Notes: generated from the letters alone by a model not told the origin. 64,000 nt of DNA from Asanoa ferruginea (GCF_003387075.1 NZ_QUMQ01000001.1:6448001-6512000), one strand, 5' to 3'. Positions 8,295 to 16,525 are shown, counted from the stretch's first letter. Made by a program: numbers and translations.

Positions 8295-9019
8295 CGCGCG
8301 GCGTCGAAGGTGGGCACGGGCTGGTAGCTGTTGACGCCTTTCTCGCCGCGCAGCCAGAAGGCGCTCGGGAACGGCTGCTCGTCGCCAAGGATGCGGGTCG
8401 ACGTCGGGATGTAACGGATGGTCAGCCCGCAGCGCCGGTTGGGGCTCGTGTTGGCGTTGCTGCCATGGATGATGTTGGGGTGGTGCACCTCGACGTCACC
8501 GGGGCGCAGCACGATGTCGACCGCGTCGGCCTCATCGACGTCGACGGCGATCTCCTGGCCCAGCACGTTGTCGACCTCGGTGTTGGTGCGCATCGCCGCG
8601 ATCTCCCGGGTGTGGCTGCCCGGCACCAGCCGCACACAGCCATTGTCCGGTGTGGAGTGATCGACGGCCAGCCACAGGGTGACCACCTCCATCGGCTCCA
8701 GCGGCCAGAAGGCGCTGTCCTGGTGCCAGAGCACCGGCTGGCCGGTGAACGGCGGCTTGCTGATGTAGTGCGAGGCGAACAGCGCGATGTCGGGCCCGAC
8801 GAAATTCGCGGCGATGTCGAGCAGCCGGTCGTCGCTGATCAGCCGGATCCAGAATGGATCGTCGCGCAGGAAGGTGTGCCCGAGTTGCTCCGGGCGGACG
8901 TCGGGGTGTCGCTGCTCCAGCCAGGCGACGTGCTCGCTGGCCTCGGCGATCAGATCGGCGTCGATGACGTCGCGGAAGATGACGTAGCCGTCGCGGGCGT
9001 ACGAGGTGGTAATCGACAT
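8258..9019 (-). CDS. Phytanoyl-CoA dioxygenase (PhyH) family protein, 253 aa
   Basis: A second Fe(II)/2-oxoglutarate oxygenase. LWHQDSAFWPLEP carries the H-x-D pair, and VEVHHPNIIHGSNANTS the distal His, followed by R-R-C-G-L-T-I-R with the Arg for 2-oxoglutarate. The start at 9019 (MSITTSYARDGY) matches the usual family N-terminus of a short strand followed by G-Y-V-I. The gene is divergent from an AraC gene that starts 70 bp away, the classic regulator/target arrangement. It is only distantly similar to the 5940-6773 protein, so a recent duplication is unlikely. Confidence 0.87.
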   Translation of the reverse strand: MSITTSYARDGYVIFRDVIDADLIAEASEHVAWLEQRHPDVRPEQLGHTFLRDDPFWIRLISDDRLLDIAANFVGPDIALFASHYISKPPFTGQPVLWHQDSAFWPLEPMEVVTLWLAVDHSTPDNGCVRLVPGSHTREIAAMRTNTEVDNVLGQEIAVDVDEADAVDIVLRPGDVEVHHPNIIHGSNANTSPNRRCGLTIRYIPTSTRILGDEQPFPSAFWLRGEKGVNSYQPVPTFDAARHFPFRDAKAWS

Positions 9020-9089
9020 GCCCTTCACCGTGTCACCGCCGGCGGGCGCGGGATACGCGGGCGGAAACCAGAACTTGTACGGTGTTGAT

Positions 9090-9914
9090 GTGTCCGAGCG
9101 GACGGAACGGTTCGAGGACCACGCGCTGGGCCGGCCCTTCCACGCGGCGCTGGTCGATCTGAAGACCCGGTCCAACCCACACAGCCACCGCGACTATTTC
9201 GAGGTGATGGCGGTGGTCGCCGGCACCGGTGAGCAGGTCATCGGCCAGGCCGGGGTCCAGCCGTTGCGTCCGGGCGACCTCGTGCTGGTTCGGCCACGCG
9301 ACCACCACACGATCGTCGGCCCGCTACGCTTCTTCAACATCGCGTTCCCGGCCACCGGCTGGCGCACCTTCGCCGGCCTCGCCGGCCTCGACCCGCGCTG
9401 GGGGACCGGTGCGCAGCCGCCGCTGGTGCACGACGACCGGGGCGCCGACCTGTGCGCGGCAGTCCTGCGGCTCTTCCACGACGGGCCGCGGCAGCCCGAC
9501 CTCGTTCGGTTCTGGTGCGACGTGGTCGACCTGCTGGTGCCGGCCACGCCACGGCCCGCGCCGCCGCCCGGCATCCCCGACTGGCTGCTGACCGCGACGG
9601 CGGCGATGAGCCGGGAAGACTACCTGCGCGAGGGGATCGTCCGGCTGCGGGCACTGGCCCACGTCAGCGACGCGCACCTGGCCCGCAGCGTGCGCCGCTA
9701 CTACGGCACCACGCCGACGGGGTTCGTCGCCGACCTGCGCCTGCGCCACGCGGCGACGCTGCTGGCCACGACGACCCGCACGATCTCCGACATCGCGTAC
9801 GCGTGCGGTTTCGCCAGCGCGTCGTATTTCAGCCGCCAGTTCCACGAGGCACACGGCTCCTCGCCCCGCACCTTCCGCGACGCGGCCCGCCACGCGTTCG
9901 TGCCACGCGGCTGA
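9090..9914 (+). CDS. AraC-family transcriptional regulator, 274 aa
   Basis: An N-terminal cupin sensing domain (HSHRDYFEVM, then GQAGVQPLRPGDLVLVRP) is followed by the AraC double helix-turn-helix, with the second motif TISDIAYACGFASASYFSRQ unmistakable. The GTG at 9090 is preferred: an upstream in-frame ATG at 9006 would run into the divergent PhyH gene. No clear ribosome site precedes it, so it may be leaderless. The likely target is the divergent dioxygenase. Confidence 0.88.
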   Translation: MSERTERFEDHALGRPFHAALVDLKTRSNPHSHRDYFEVMAVVAGTGEQVIGQAGVQPLRPGDLVLVRPRDHHTIVGPLRFFNIAFPATGWRTFAGLAGLDPRWGTGAQPPLVHDDRGADLCAAVLRLFHDGPRQPDLVRFWCDVVDLLVPATPRPAPPPGIPDWLLTATAAMSREDYLREGIVRLRALAHVSDAHLARSVRRYYGTTPTGFVADLRLRHAATLLATTTRTISDIAYACGFASASYFSRQFHEAHGSSPRTFRDAARHAFVPRG

Positions 9915-9943
9915 ACTCCTGCTCACGAACACCTACTAGACGA

Positions 9944-9968
9944 CACATAATACCGGCCGTATTATGTG
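9944..9968. promoter_or_regulatory. Perfect inverted repeat CACATAATAC-N5-GTATTATGTG
   Basis: Two perfect 10-bp arms flank CGGCC in an unusually AT-rich island 37 bp before the start of the 10005 gene. It has the shape of a PadR-type operator (ATAATAC/GTATTAT), and also contains -10-like hexamers (CATAAT, TATTAT). It could alternatively fold as a terminator for the AraC gene, although it lacks a T-run. Repressor binding is the better guess. Confidence 0.6.
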
Positions 9969-10004
9969 CTGCATGGTAGTGCCAGGCGAGATCAGGAGGC
10001 GACC

Positions 10005-10667
10005 ATGAGCACGTCGACGTCGGCTGTGGACACCCTTCTCGCCGCCGCGGACCAGGAGTGGCGTGGCCTCGGCATTCACCGTCGCGACCGGGAGGCTCTC
10101 GCGGCCGACCTGCGCGCCGAGCTCGAGGCCGCGGTCGCCGACGGGCTCGATCCCGCGGAGCTTCTCGGGACTACGGACCCAGGCGAGTTCGCCGTCAGGA
10201 TCGCCGAGGAAGCGGGCGTGCAGCGGGTCCCGCCGCGCTACGGCCAGATTGTCAGCGTTGCGAGCGCGGGCGCGGTGCTCGCCCTCGTCGTGGGATACGT
10301 CTTGGTCAACGGGCTGCACGAGGTAATCGTGGCGGCATTCGACCTGCCACGAAGCGTGCACGTGCCGGTGTGGCTCGCCGCTGGTGTCTTCTATGGCGGC
10401 GTCGCGGCGGTAGTCATCGCCGGGGCCGTCCTCGCCGTGCGGGTCGCCCTCCGCGACGCGCCCCGCATCCGGCACACCGCGGCCCGGATGACACTGCTGC
10501 TGCCGCCCGCCGTCGCAGCCGCGATAGTCGCTGCGGTCGGATTCGGCTCGGCGCTCGACTTCCCCTTCAGCCCACTGGCGATCGGGACCGAGGCGGCGAT
10601 CCTGCTCGTCGCCTTCGTCGCGGCAACGGCGCTGGCCCGCCGTTGGTCCGTGACCGCGGCGGGGTGA
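10005..10667 (+). CDS. HAAS/DUF1700-like membrane protein, 220 aa
   Basis: The first 75 residues are a soluble acidic helical segment (W-R-G-L...R-R-D-R-E-A-L-A-A-D-L-R-A-E-L-E-A-A) of the kind found in HAAS-signalling proteins. About four hydrophobic helices follow (near 80-100, 115-140, 155-180, 190-212). AGGAGG at 9994-9999 is 5 bp from the ATG. Such proteins are normally encoded beside a PadR repressor. None is present here, yet a PadR-like inverted repeat lies directly upstream. An 11-codon reading frame from 9973 (MVVPGEIRRRP) ends in an ATGA overlap with this start and may be a leader. It converges on the response regulator, 11 bp away. Function unknown. Confidence 0.75.
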   Translation: MSTSTSAVDTLLAAADQEWRGLGIHRRDREALAADLRAELEAAVADGLDPAELLGTTDPGEFAVRIAEEAGVQRVPPRYGQIVSVASAGAVLALVVGYVLVNGLHEVIVAAFDLPRSVHVPVWLAAGVFYGGVAAVVIAGAVLAVRVALRDAPRIRHTAARMTLLLPPAVAAAIVAAVGFGSALDFPFSPLAIGTEAAILLVAFVAATALARRWSVTAAG

Positions 10668-10678
10668 CGGCCGGCGCG

Positions 10679-11347
10679 CTAGAGCAGTTCGGCGTCGTGC
10701 ACCAGCAGGGCCACCTGCACGCGGTTGTTCAGGTCGAGCTTGGCCAGCAGCCGGGAGACGTGCCCCTTGACCGTCGGCACGCTCATCGACAGCCGCGCGC
10801 TGATCTCGGCGTTGGACCAGCCCTCGCCCAGCGCCACCGCCACCTCGCGCTCCCGGTCGGTGAGCTTGGCCAGCTTGGCCCGGGCGCGATCGCGGCGTGG
10901 TCCGGCCAGCGGGTCGGCGACGTGGTCGATCAGTTGCCGGATGACCGCCGGCGACAGTGTTGCCGACCCGGCGGCGACCGTGCGCACCGCCTCGATGATG
11001 TCGAGCGGCGGGGTGTCCTTGAGCAGGAAACCGCTCGCACCGGCCCGCAAGGCGTCAAGCACATGCTCGTCGGCGTTGAACGTCGTCAGCACGATCACCT
11101 GCGGCGGCGCCGGCCGCGACCGCAGCCGCCGGGTGGCGACAAGTCCGTCCACTTTGGGCATCCGCAGGTCCATCAGCACGACATCGGGCCAGTGCGCGTC
11201 GGCCAGCGCGTCGACCTCGGTGCCGTCGCGACCCTCGGCGACCACCTCGATGTCGGGCGAGCCACCCATCAGAATCCGCAGACCGGCCCGCACGAGCGGA
11301 TCGTCGTCGACGATGGCGAGCCGGATGACCGCCCGGGCCGCCGTCAC
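10679..11347 (-). CDS. NarL/LuxR-family response regulator, 222 aa
   Basis: The receiver domain shows the acidic triad D14-D15-D16, the phospho-acceptor D60 in VVLMDLRMP and the conserved Lys in FLLKDTPP. The C-terminal LuxR helix-turn-helix is LTDREREVAVALGEGWSNAE followed by PTVKGHVSRLLAKL. The GTG at 11347 is chosen because it gives the standard length and overlaps the stop of the preceding reading frame as GTGA. A longer ATG start at 11398 would run into the repeat array. It works with the DesK-like kinase encoded just upstream. The signal is unknown. Confidence 0.9.
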   Translation of the reverse strand: MTAARAVIRLAIVDDDPLVRAGLRILMGGSPDIEVVAEGRDGTEVDALADAHWPDVVLMDLRMPKVDGLVATRRLRSRPAPPQVIVLTTFNADEHVLDALRAGASGFLLKDTPPLDIIEAVRTVAAGSATLSPAVIRQLIDHVADPLAGPRRDRARAKLAKLTDREREVAVALGEGWSNAEISARLSMSVPTVKGHVSRLLAKLDLNNRVQVALLVHDAELL

Positions 11348-11673
11348 GCCGGCCACGGCAGCCACGCCTCGGCTGGGGCCGCGGTCGTGCTCGGCCATGG
11401 CACCCACGACTCGACCCGCGCCGCGGTCGTGCTCGGCCGCGGCGGCCGCGCCTCGACCCGCGCCGCGGTCGTGCTCGGCCGGGGCGGCCGCGCCTCGACC
11501 CGCGCCGCGGTCGTGCTCGGCCGGGGCGGCCGCGCCTCGACCCGCGCCGCGGTCGTGCTCGGCCGGGGCGGCCGCGCCTCGACCCGCGCCGCGCTCGTGC
11601 TCGGCCGGGGCGGCCGCGCCTCGACCTGCGCCGCGGTCATGCGCGGCCACACCTCGGCTGGGGCTGCGGTCAC
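11344..11673 (-). CDS. Repeat-encoded linking ORF between kinase and regulator, 109 aa
   Basis: A GTG at 11673 overlaps the kinase TGA (GTGA), and the TGA at 11344-11346 overlaps the regulator GTG (GTGA). The frame between is a tandem 14-residue repeat, VEARPPRPSTTAAR, about six copies, opening VTAAPAEVWPR and closing with AEAWLPWPA. That end is the same as the kinase C-terminus (VEAWLPWPA). The unit reads as a fusion of the kinase C-terminus with the regulator N-terminus (VTAAR), with GTGA mutated to ACGA so the stop is lost. Whether the Pro/Arg-rich peptide exists or does anything is unknown. Confidence 0.45.
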   Translation of the reverse strand: MTAAPAEVWPRMTAAQVEARPPRPSTSAARVEARPPRPSTTAARVEARPPRPSTTAARVEARPPRPSTTAARVEARPPRPSTTAARVESWVPWPSTTAAPAEAWLPWPA

Positions 11674-11700
11674 GCCGGCCATGGCAGCCATGCCTCGACC
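11367..11700 (-). repeat. 42-bp GC-rich minisatellite at the kinase/regulator junction
   Basis: The phase marker CCTCG (plus strand) recurs at 11367, then as ACTCG at 11409, then at 11451, 11493, 11535, 11577 and 11619, exactly 42 bp apart. Degenerate copies follow at 11652 and 11693, the last inside the kinase gene. Units from 11451 to 11618 are almost identical. The terminal copies at each side still hold the GTGA stop/start overlap. Confidence 0.92.
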
Positions 11701-12854
11701 CGGAAGCCCGCATCGTCGCGGCCGTGCTCGACCCGGCCGCCGACCAGCGCGACCCGCTCGCCAACGCCAACCAGACCCATGCCGGCGCTGGGGTCGGTGG
11801 GCGGGCGGACATCCGGCGGGCACGGGTTCGTGATCCGGACCCGGAGGTCGGCGCCCTCGGCCCCGTCGAGCAGCACCGCCACGGCGCTGCCGGGAGCGTG
11901 CTTGCGGGCGTTGGTCAGGCCCTCCTGCACGACCCGGTAGAGCGTGCGGCCGAGCACCACGGATGGGCCGGCCACCGGGACCAGGCAGGTGTAGGAAACA
12001 GTCATGCCGGTCGCCCGGGCGCACTCGACCAACTCCGGCAGGTCGGCCAGGCCGGGCTGCGGCGGCTCGGGCCGGCCCGCGGCGCCCTCGCGCAGGACAC
12101 CGATCACGGTGCGCAACTCCTGAAGGGCGTCGTGGACGCTGGTGCGGATCGCCCCGGCCGCGATCGCGACCTCCTCCGGCCGCGCGTCGGTGCGCACCTC
12201 CAAAGCTCCGGCGTGCAGGCTGACCAGCGACATCCGGTGGGCGAGCACGTCGTGCATCTCCCGCGCGATGCGGGCCCGCTCGGTCAGCCGGGCCTGGTCG
12301 ACCCGCAGGTGCTGCTCGGCCTCCAGCCGCGCCGCGCGTTCCCGCAGCGACCGGGTCAGCCGCCGGTTGCCCTGCACGAACAGGCCCCAGCCGATCGCCG
12401 CGGAACTCGGCCCGGCGCGGGCCACCAGGTCGACCCAGAGCGGGAACTCCGGCCGGTCGTGCAGCAGGAAGTAGACCGGCACGGCCGCGACGTAGGCGCC
12501 GGCGAGCAGCAGCGCGACCCTGGCCCGGCGATGCACCGCCACGGTGAAGAGCGCGACGATGGCCGCGCCCGTTGACAGCACCGACACCGCGGTCGCCGGG
12601 ATCACCGCAGCGGTGACGCCGACCGGCCACCGGCGCCGGGCCAGCAGGCCGAGACAGCACGCGACGCCGATCGCGGCGTCGACCGGCCAGGGCACCGCGG
12701 CACCGGGTTTGGTCGCGTCGCCGATCGCCATCATCAACGCGCCGTAGGCCAGGGCGCAGCCGATCGCGACGGCATCGGCGAGCCGGTCGCGGGTCGTGGA
12801 TCCGGGGCTGCCCGGCGGCTCGGGCACGAGCAGCGTGAAGGGCAGACCGGACAT
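11670..12854 (-). CDS. DesK/NarL-type sensor histidine kinase, 394 aa
   Basis: Four or more hydrophobic helices fill roughly residues 30-150 with very short loops. Then comes a HisKA_3 dimerisation domain with the phosphorylated His in ARIAREMHDVLAHRMSLV (about residue 200), and an ATPase domain ending GMGLVGVGERVALVGG. No large extracellular sensor domain is present, so it probably senses membrane state or a small ligand. The stop overlaps the linking ORF start (GTGA). The ATG at 12854 (MSGLPFTLL) is followed by a Pro-rich stretch before the first helix. Partner: the 10679-11347 regulator. Confidence 0.9.
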   Translation of the reverse strand: MSGLPFTLLVPEPPGSPGSTTRDRLADAVAIGCALAYGALMMAIGDATKPGAAVPWPVDAAIGVACCLGLLARRRWPVGVTAAVIPATAVSVLSTGAAIVALFTVAVHRRARVALLLAGAYVAAVPVYFLLHDRPEFPLWVDLVARAGPSSAAIGWGLFVQGNRRLTRSLRERAARLEAEQHLRVDQARLTERARIAREMHDVLAHRMSLVSLHAGALEVRTDARPEEVAIAAGAIRTSVHDALQELRTVIGVLREGAAGRPEPPQPGLADLPELVECARATGMTVSYTCLVPVAGPSVVLGRTLYRVVQEGLTNARKHAPGSAVAVLLDGAEGADLRVRITNPCPPDVRPPTDPSAGMGLVGVGERVALVGGRVEHGRDDAGFRVEAWLPWPA

Positions 12855-13010
12855 ACGCCGAGGGTACGGCCCGCGCCCGCCGATGGGCAGCGCCGGAAGT
12901 CCGCATCGGACCCCTACCAAAGTCGCGGGACCGACCGGATCCAACGAACCCGGGCCGGCGCGACCTCGGGCCGATGTCCGCCGCCAACCGCGCACCCGAT
13001 GCTCGAACCC

Positions 13011-14426
13011 ATGACGAAGAAGGTCGCAGCCGCAGTGCTGATAGTGGGGTGGGGGATCGCCGCGGGCCTGTGGATGCCACGCGGTCCGCTCACCGGAGCA
13101 CAAGCGCTCTGGTCGGTCGGGCTGAGCGCGGCGATAGGCGGCCTCGCGGGCTGGGCCAGCCGGTCGCGCTGGGCCATGCTGGTCGCGCCCGCCGCCTTCG
13201 TCGCCGCGCTGGAACTGGCGCGCTGGCCTGCCCACGGACCCTCCGTCGACGGCGTCCACCTCAGCACGTTCGGCATCGCGGCACTGGTCGCCGGTCGGGG
13301 CGTGCAGGGCGTGGTCTCGGTGCTGCCGATGGTGGTGGGCGCCGCGTACGGCGCCGCACGGGGCCGCCCACCCGGCCGGCGCATCTCGCGCTACCTGCGG
13401 CGCACCGGCGTCGCGGCGCTGGCCGCTCTCGTCGCCCTCGCCGCGGCCGCGGCGGCGGTCCCGGCCCGCACGGCGGCCATCCCCGGCGGCGTCGCCGAGC
13501 TGACCACCGTCGACGTCGGCGACTACCGGCTCGGCCTGATGATCCGCGGGCACGACACCTCCGCGCCGGTCCTGCTCTACGTGCCGGGCGCGCCGGGCGC
13601 CATGGAGATGGGCTCCGTGCGGCGCTACCTGGGCGCGCTCGAGGAGCAGTTCGTCGTCGTCACCCTGGACCGGCGTGGTGGCGGCAAGTCCTACGCCGCG
13701 CTCGACGGCAGCCCACCGGTGGGCCTGGAGAACGGGGTGGCCGACACGATCGCCGTCACCAACTACCTGCGGTCCAGGTTCGGGCAGGACCGGATCTACT
13801 TGATGGCCCACTCGGGCGGCTCGATTCTCGGCGCGCTCGCGGTGGCCCGGCACCCGGAGCTCTATCGGGCCTACGTCGGCGTGGGCCAGGCCGTCGACCT
13901 GCCCGAGACGGACCGCATCTTCTACGCCGACATCCTGGCGTGGGCCCGGGCCAACGGGAACACGTCGTTGGAGCGGACTCTCGTCGATCGCGGACCGCCG
14001 CCGTACCCCAACTTCTTTGATTATGAACCGATCATCACGAACACCACCGGGGTGTACGAATACGACCGCACTCGCAACGCCGAAGGGGAAGCCGGCCCGA
14101 CGGGCAACCTCGACGTCCCGGAATACACGTTGCTGGAGAAGGCGCACACGCTCAACTCCATGATGGACACCTGGCAGGCGCAGTATCCCGACATGCAGGG
14201 TGTCGACCTGCGCACCGACGTGCCGCGGCTGAGCGTGCCGGTCTACTTCATGGAGGGTGCGCACGAGATGCGCGGCCTCGCGGAGCCGTTCGCGCAGTGG
14301 TACGCCATGCTCGACGCACCCACCAAGCGACTCGTCGTCTTCGAGACGTCGGGACACCGGCCGATGTTCGAGCAGCCGGACCGGTTCGTCGACGCGATGA
14401 CCCAGCTGCGGGCGGAGACGGCCTAG
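13011..14426 (+). CDS. Membrane-anchored alpha/beta hydrolase, about 471 aa
   Basis: About five hydrophobic helices occupy residues 1-150. A proline iminopeptidase-like alpha/beta hydrolase domain follows: VLLYVPGAPGAMEM (oxyanion region), MAHSGGSILG with the nucleophile Ser, and a late His in ETSGHRPMFEQP. The start is uncertain: ATGs at 12999 and 13011 are both possible, neither with a good ribosome site; I prefer MTKKVAA because it opens directly into the first helix. Divergent from the kinase gene, so possibly its target. The stop codon overlaps that of the LOG gene on the other strand (CTAG). Confidence 0.82.
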   Translation: MTKKVAAAVLIVGWGIAAGLWMPRGPLTGAQALWSVGLSAAIGGLAGWASRSRWAMLVAPAAFVAALELARWPAHGPSVDGVHLSTFGIAALVAGRGVQGVVSVLPMVVGAAYGAARGRPPGRRISRYLRRTGVAALAALVALAAAAAAVPARTAAIPGGVAELTTVDVGDYRLGLMIRGHDTSAPVLLYVPGAPGAMEMGSVRRYLGALEEQFVVVTLDRRGGGKSYAALDGSPPVGLENGVADTIAVTNYLRSRFGQDRIYLMAHSGGSILGALAVARHPELYRAYVGVGQAVDLPETDRIFYADILAWARANGNTSLERTLVDRGPPPYPNFFDYEPIITNTTGVYEYDRTRNAEGEAGPTGNLDVPEYTLLEKAHTLNSMMDTWQAQYPDMQGVDLRTDVPRLSVPVYFMEGAHEMRGLAEPFAQWYAMLDAPTKRLVVFETSGHRPMFEQPDRFVDAMTQLRAETA

Positions 14427-14953
14427 ACAGCGCGCTCCAGGTAGGCCAGCACGCCGGCGCCGTCGTCGGCGACGTGGACCAGGTCGCCGAGGGGCACGGG
14501 CAGGAAGCCCTCCTCGTCCATCCGCCGGAGCTGGGTGATCAGCCCGTCGTAGAAGCCCGCGGTGTTGAGCAGCACCACCGGCTTGTCGTGCAGGCCGTGC
14601 TTGCGCAGCTCGAGGACCTCGGTCGCCTCGTCGAGCGTGCCCAGGCCGCCGGCCAGCACCACGATCGCGTCGGCCCGGGCGAGCAGCAGGGCCTTCCGGG
14701 CGGCGAGATCCTTGGCGATCACCAACTCGTCGGTGTCGGGCCGGGCCAGCTCGCGCAGGATCTCCACCGAGATGCCGACGAGCTTGCCGCCGGACCCGCG
14801 TACCCCGTCGGCGACGACCTTCATGAGTCCCGTGTCGGAGCCGCCCCACACGAGGGTGTGGCCGCCCTTGCCGAGCAGCTCGCCGAACTCGCGCGCCGGG
14901 CGGGTGTAGCGCTCGTCGAGGTCGGCGGCCGAGAGGAAGACGCAGATGTTCAT
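14423..14953 (-). CDS. LOG-family (TIGR00730-type) nucleoside-5'-monophosphate phosphoribohydrolase, 176 aa
   Basis: The Rossmann-like lysine-decarboxylase-type fold carries both LOG signatures: VWGGSDTGLMKVVADGV and AGGLGTLDEATEV, the latter matching P-G-G-x-G-T-x-x-E except for Ala in place of Pro. Family members cleave cytokinin riboside monophosphates or ordinary NMPs to base and ribose 5-phosphate. In a soil actinomycete this may be cytokinin activation or nucleotide salvage. Convergent with the hydrolase gene; 21 bp upstream of its start on the same strand lies the end of the MocR gene, so the two may be co-transcribed. Confidence 0.88.
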   Translation of the reverse strand: MNICVFLSAADLDERYTRPAREFGELLGKGGHTLVWGGSDTGLMKVVADGVRGSGGKLVGISVEILRELARPDTDELVIAKDLAARKALLLARADAIVVLAGGLGTLDEATEVLELRKHGLHDKPVVLLNTAGFYDGLITQLRRMDEEGFLPVPLGDLVHVADDGAGVLAYLERAV

Positions 14954-14974
14954 GGTGGAAAGTGTGCCCCGTGG

Positions 14975-16417
14975 CTACGGCATCACGTCACAGAGGATGT
15001 CGAGCGCGCCGGCCCACGCGTTGTCCAGCGGCGCCGCGTAGTTGATCACAAGCGCGTCCATCGCCGGTAGCTTCCAGCCGGAGTCGGCGGTCTCGTAGCG
15101 GAACTCGGCGATCCCGCTCACCTCCAGGCCGCGTGCGGCCGCCGCCGTGATGACCGACTGCTCGGTGCCGGGCGGCAGTTCGAGAACGACCTGGAGGCCG
15201 GCGGCCAGGCCGGTGACCTTGATGGCGGGCGCCCGGTCGGCCAGGGCGGTGACGAGTTGGTCGCGGCGGCGCCGGTAGCGCAGCCGCATCGCGCGGACGT
15301 GCCGGTCGTAGTCACCGGACGCGATGAACTCGGCCAGCGTCAACTGCTCCAGCGAGCTGGCCAGCCAGTCGAGATAGCCCTTGGCCGTGATGATCTCCGG
15401 AACCAGCCAGTCGGGGAGCACCATCCAGGCCAGCCGCAGCCCCGGCGCCAGCGACTTGCTGACGGTGCCGAAGTAGGCGATCCGGTCCGGATCTAGGCCC
15501 TGCAGCGCGCCCACCGGCTCACGGTCGTAGCGGAACTCGCCGTCGTAGTCGTCTTCCAGGATCAGCCCGCCGGTGGCGCGGGCCCAGTCGAGCACCGCCG
15601 CGCGCCGGGTCGGCGTCAGCGCGTGGCCGGTCGGGAACTGGTGCGCGGGGGTGATCAGCACCGCGCCCACGGTGGGCAGCCCGGCCAGGTCCTCGGTGCG
15701 CGCGCCGTGTTCGTCGACAAAGAGCGGTGGGATCCGCAGCCCGGCGTTGGACAGTTGCTCGCGGTAGATGTCCAGGCCGTAGGACTCGACGGCGACGGTG
15801 CGTACCCGCCGCGCTTTGAGGGCCTGAGCCATCAAACCCAGTGCGTGGTGGAAACCGGAGCTGATGACGATCCGTTCGGGGTCGGCGTAGACGCCGCGCG
15901 ACCGGGCGAGATAGTCGGCGAGCGCGGTGCGCAACTCGATCCGGCCGTGCGCGTCGCCCAGCGCGAAGGCGTCGTGCGGTGCCGCCGTGATCGCCCGCCG
16001 AGCCGCTGCCAGCCATTGCTTGCGGGGGAACTGCGCGAGGTTCGGCGAACCGGTCAGCAGGCTGTAGGTGGGCCGTTGCCCGGCCAGTTTCGGCCGCACG
16101 AGCGCGGCGGGCGCCGCCCGGCGTGGCTCGACCCGGCGGGCCACCCGGGTGCCGGAACCCTGCTGTGCGGTCAGCCAGCCCTCGGCGATCAGTTCGGCGT
16201 AGGCGTTGGCCACCGTGTTGCGGGCGACGCCGAGGTCGGCGGCCAGGGTGCGCGACGAGGGCAGCCGAGTGCCGGGGGCCAGCCGCTTGCTGCGCACCGC
16301 GTCGCGCAGGGCATCGGTCAACCCCTCGCGCAGCTTTGGCCCGGCCAGGTCCAGATGCAGGTCGACACCGGTTTCGGCCGGCTCGTCGCCCGCCGAAGTG
16401 GCCCACGATTCCGCCAT
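14975..16417 (-). CDS. MocR-type regulator (GntR helix-turn-helix fused to class I aminotransferase), 480 aa
   Basis: An N-terminal winged helix (LPSSRTLAADLGVARNTVAN, about residues 50-70) is joined to a fold-type I PLP domain. The Schiff-base Lys lies in FGTVSKSLAPGLRLAW, and a conserved Asp in ILEDDYDGEFRYD. Such proteins sense PLP or an amino-acid adduct. The divergent neighbours are an aquaporin and two NAD(P)-enzymes, which may be its targets. The 105-bp gap contains GGTGC-type direct repeats (CCGGTGCCACCCGGTGC, near 16434), a typical MocR site pattern. Confidence 0.9.
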   Translation of the reverse strand: MAESWATSAGDEPAETGVDLHLDLAGPKLREGLTDALRDAVRSKRLAPGTRLPSSRTLAADLGVARNTVANAYAELIAEGWLTAQQGSGTRVARRVEPRRAAPAALVRPKLAGQRPTYSLLTGSPNLAQFPRKQWLAAARRAITAAPHDAFALGDAHGRIELRTALADYLARSRGVYADPERIVISSGFHHALGLMAQALKARRVRTVAVESYGLDIYREQLSNAGLRIPPLFVDEHGARTEDLAGLPTVGAVLITPAHQFPTGHALTPTRRAAVLDWARATGGLILEDDYDGEFRYDREPVGALQGLDPDRIAYFGTVSKSLAPGLRLAWMVLPDWLVPEIITAKGYLDWLASSLEQLTLAEFIASGDYDRHVRAMRLRYRRRRDQLVTALADRAPAIKVTGLAAGLQVVLELPPGTEQSVITAAAARGLEVSGIAEFRYETADSGWKLPAMDALVINYAAPLDNAWAGALDILCDVMP

Positions 16418-16525
16418 GGAAATGGACCATACTCCGGTGCCACCCGGTGCGTAGCGTTGCCTTCAGCGCGGAGAACAAAACATCCGAATTCGCCATTAAG
16501 TGGCGCGACTGCCTGGGAGGTCATG

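Noticed and set aside
11367-11700. CRISPR array
   Set aside because: Units are contiguous and identical in length with no unique spacers.
10679-11812. Response regulator as a 377-aa protein with a repeat N-terminus
   Set aside because: The frame is open through the array only because GC-rich repeats lack stops; the receiver domain starts right after GTG 11347, which has the GTGA overlap.
11670-14849. A single 1059-residue frame running through the LOG gene, the hydrolase and the kinase
   Set aside because: Only the last 394 residues (from 12854) match a histidine kinase; the rest is antisense or off-frame sequence without stops.
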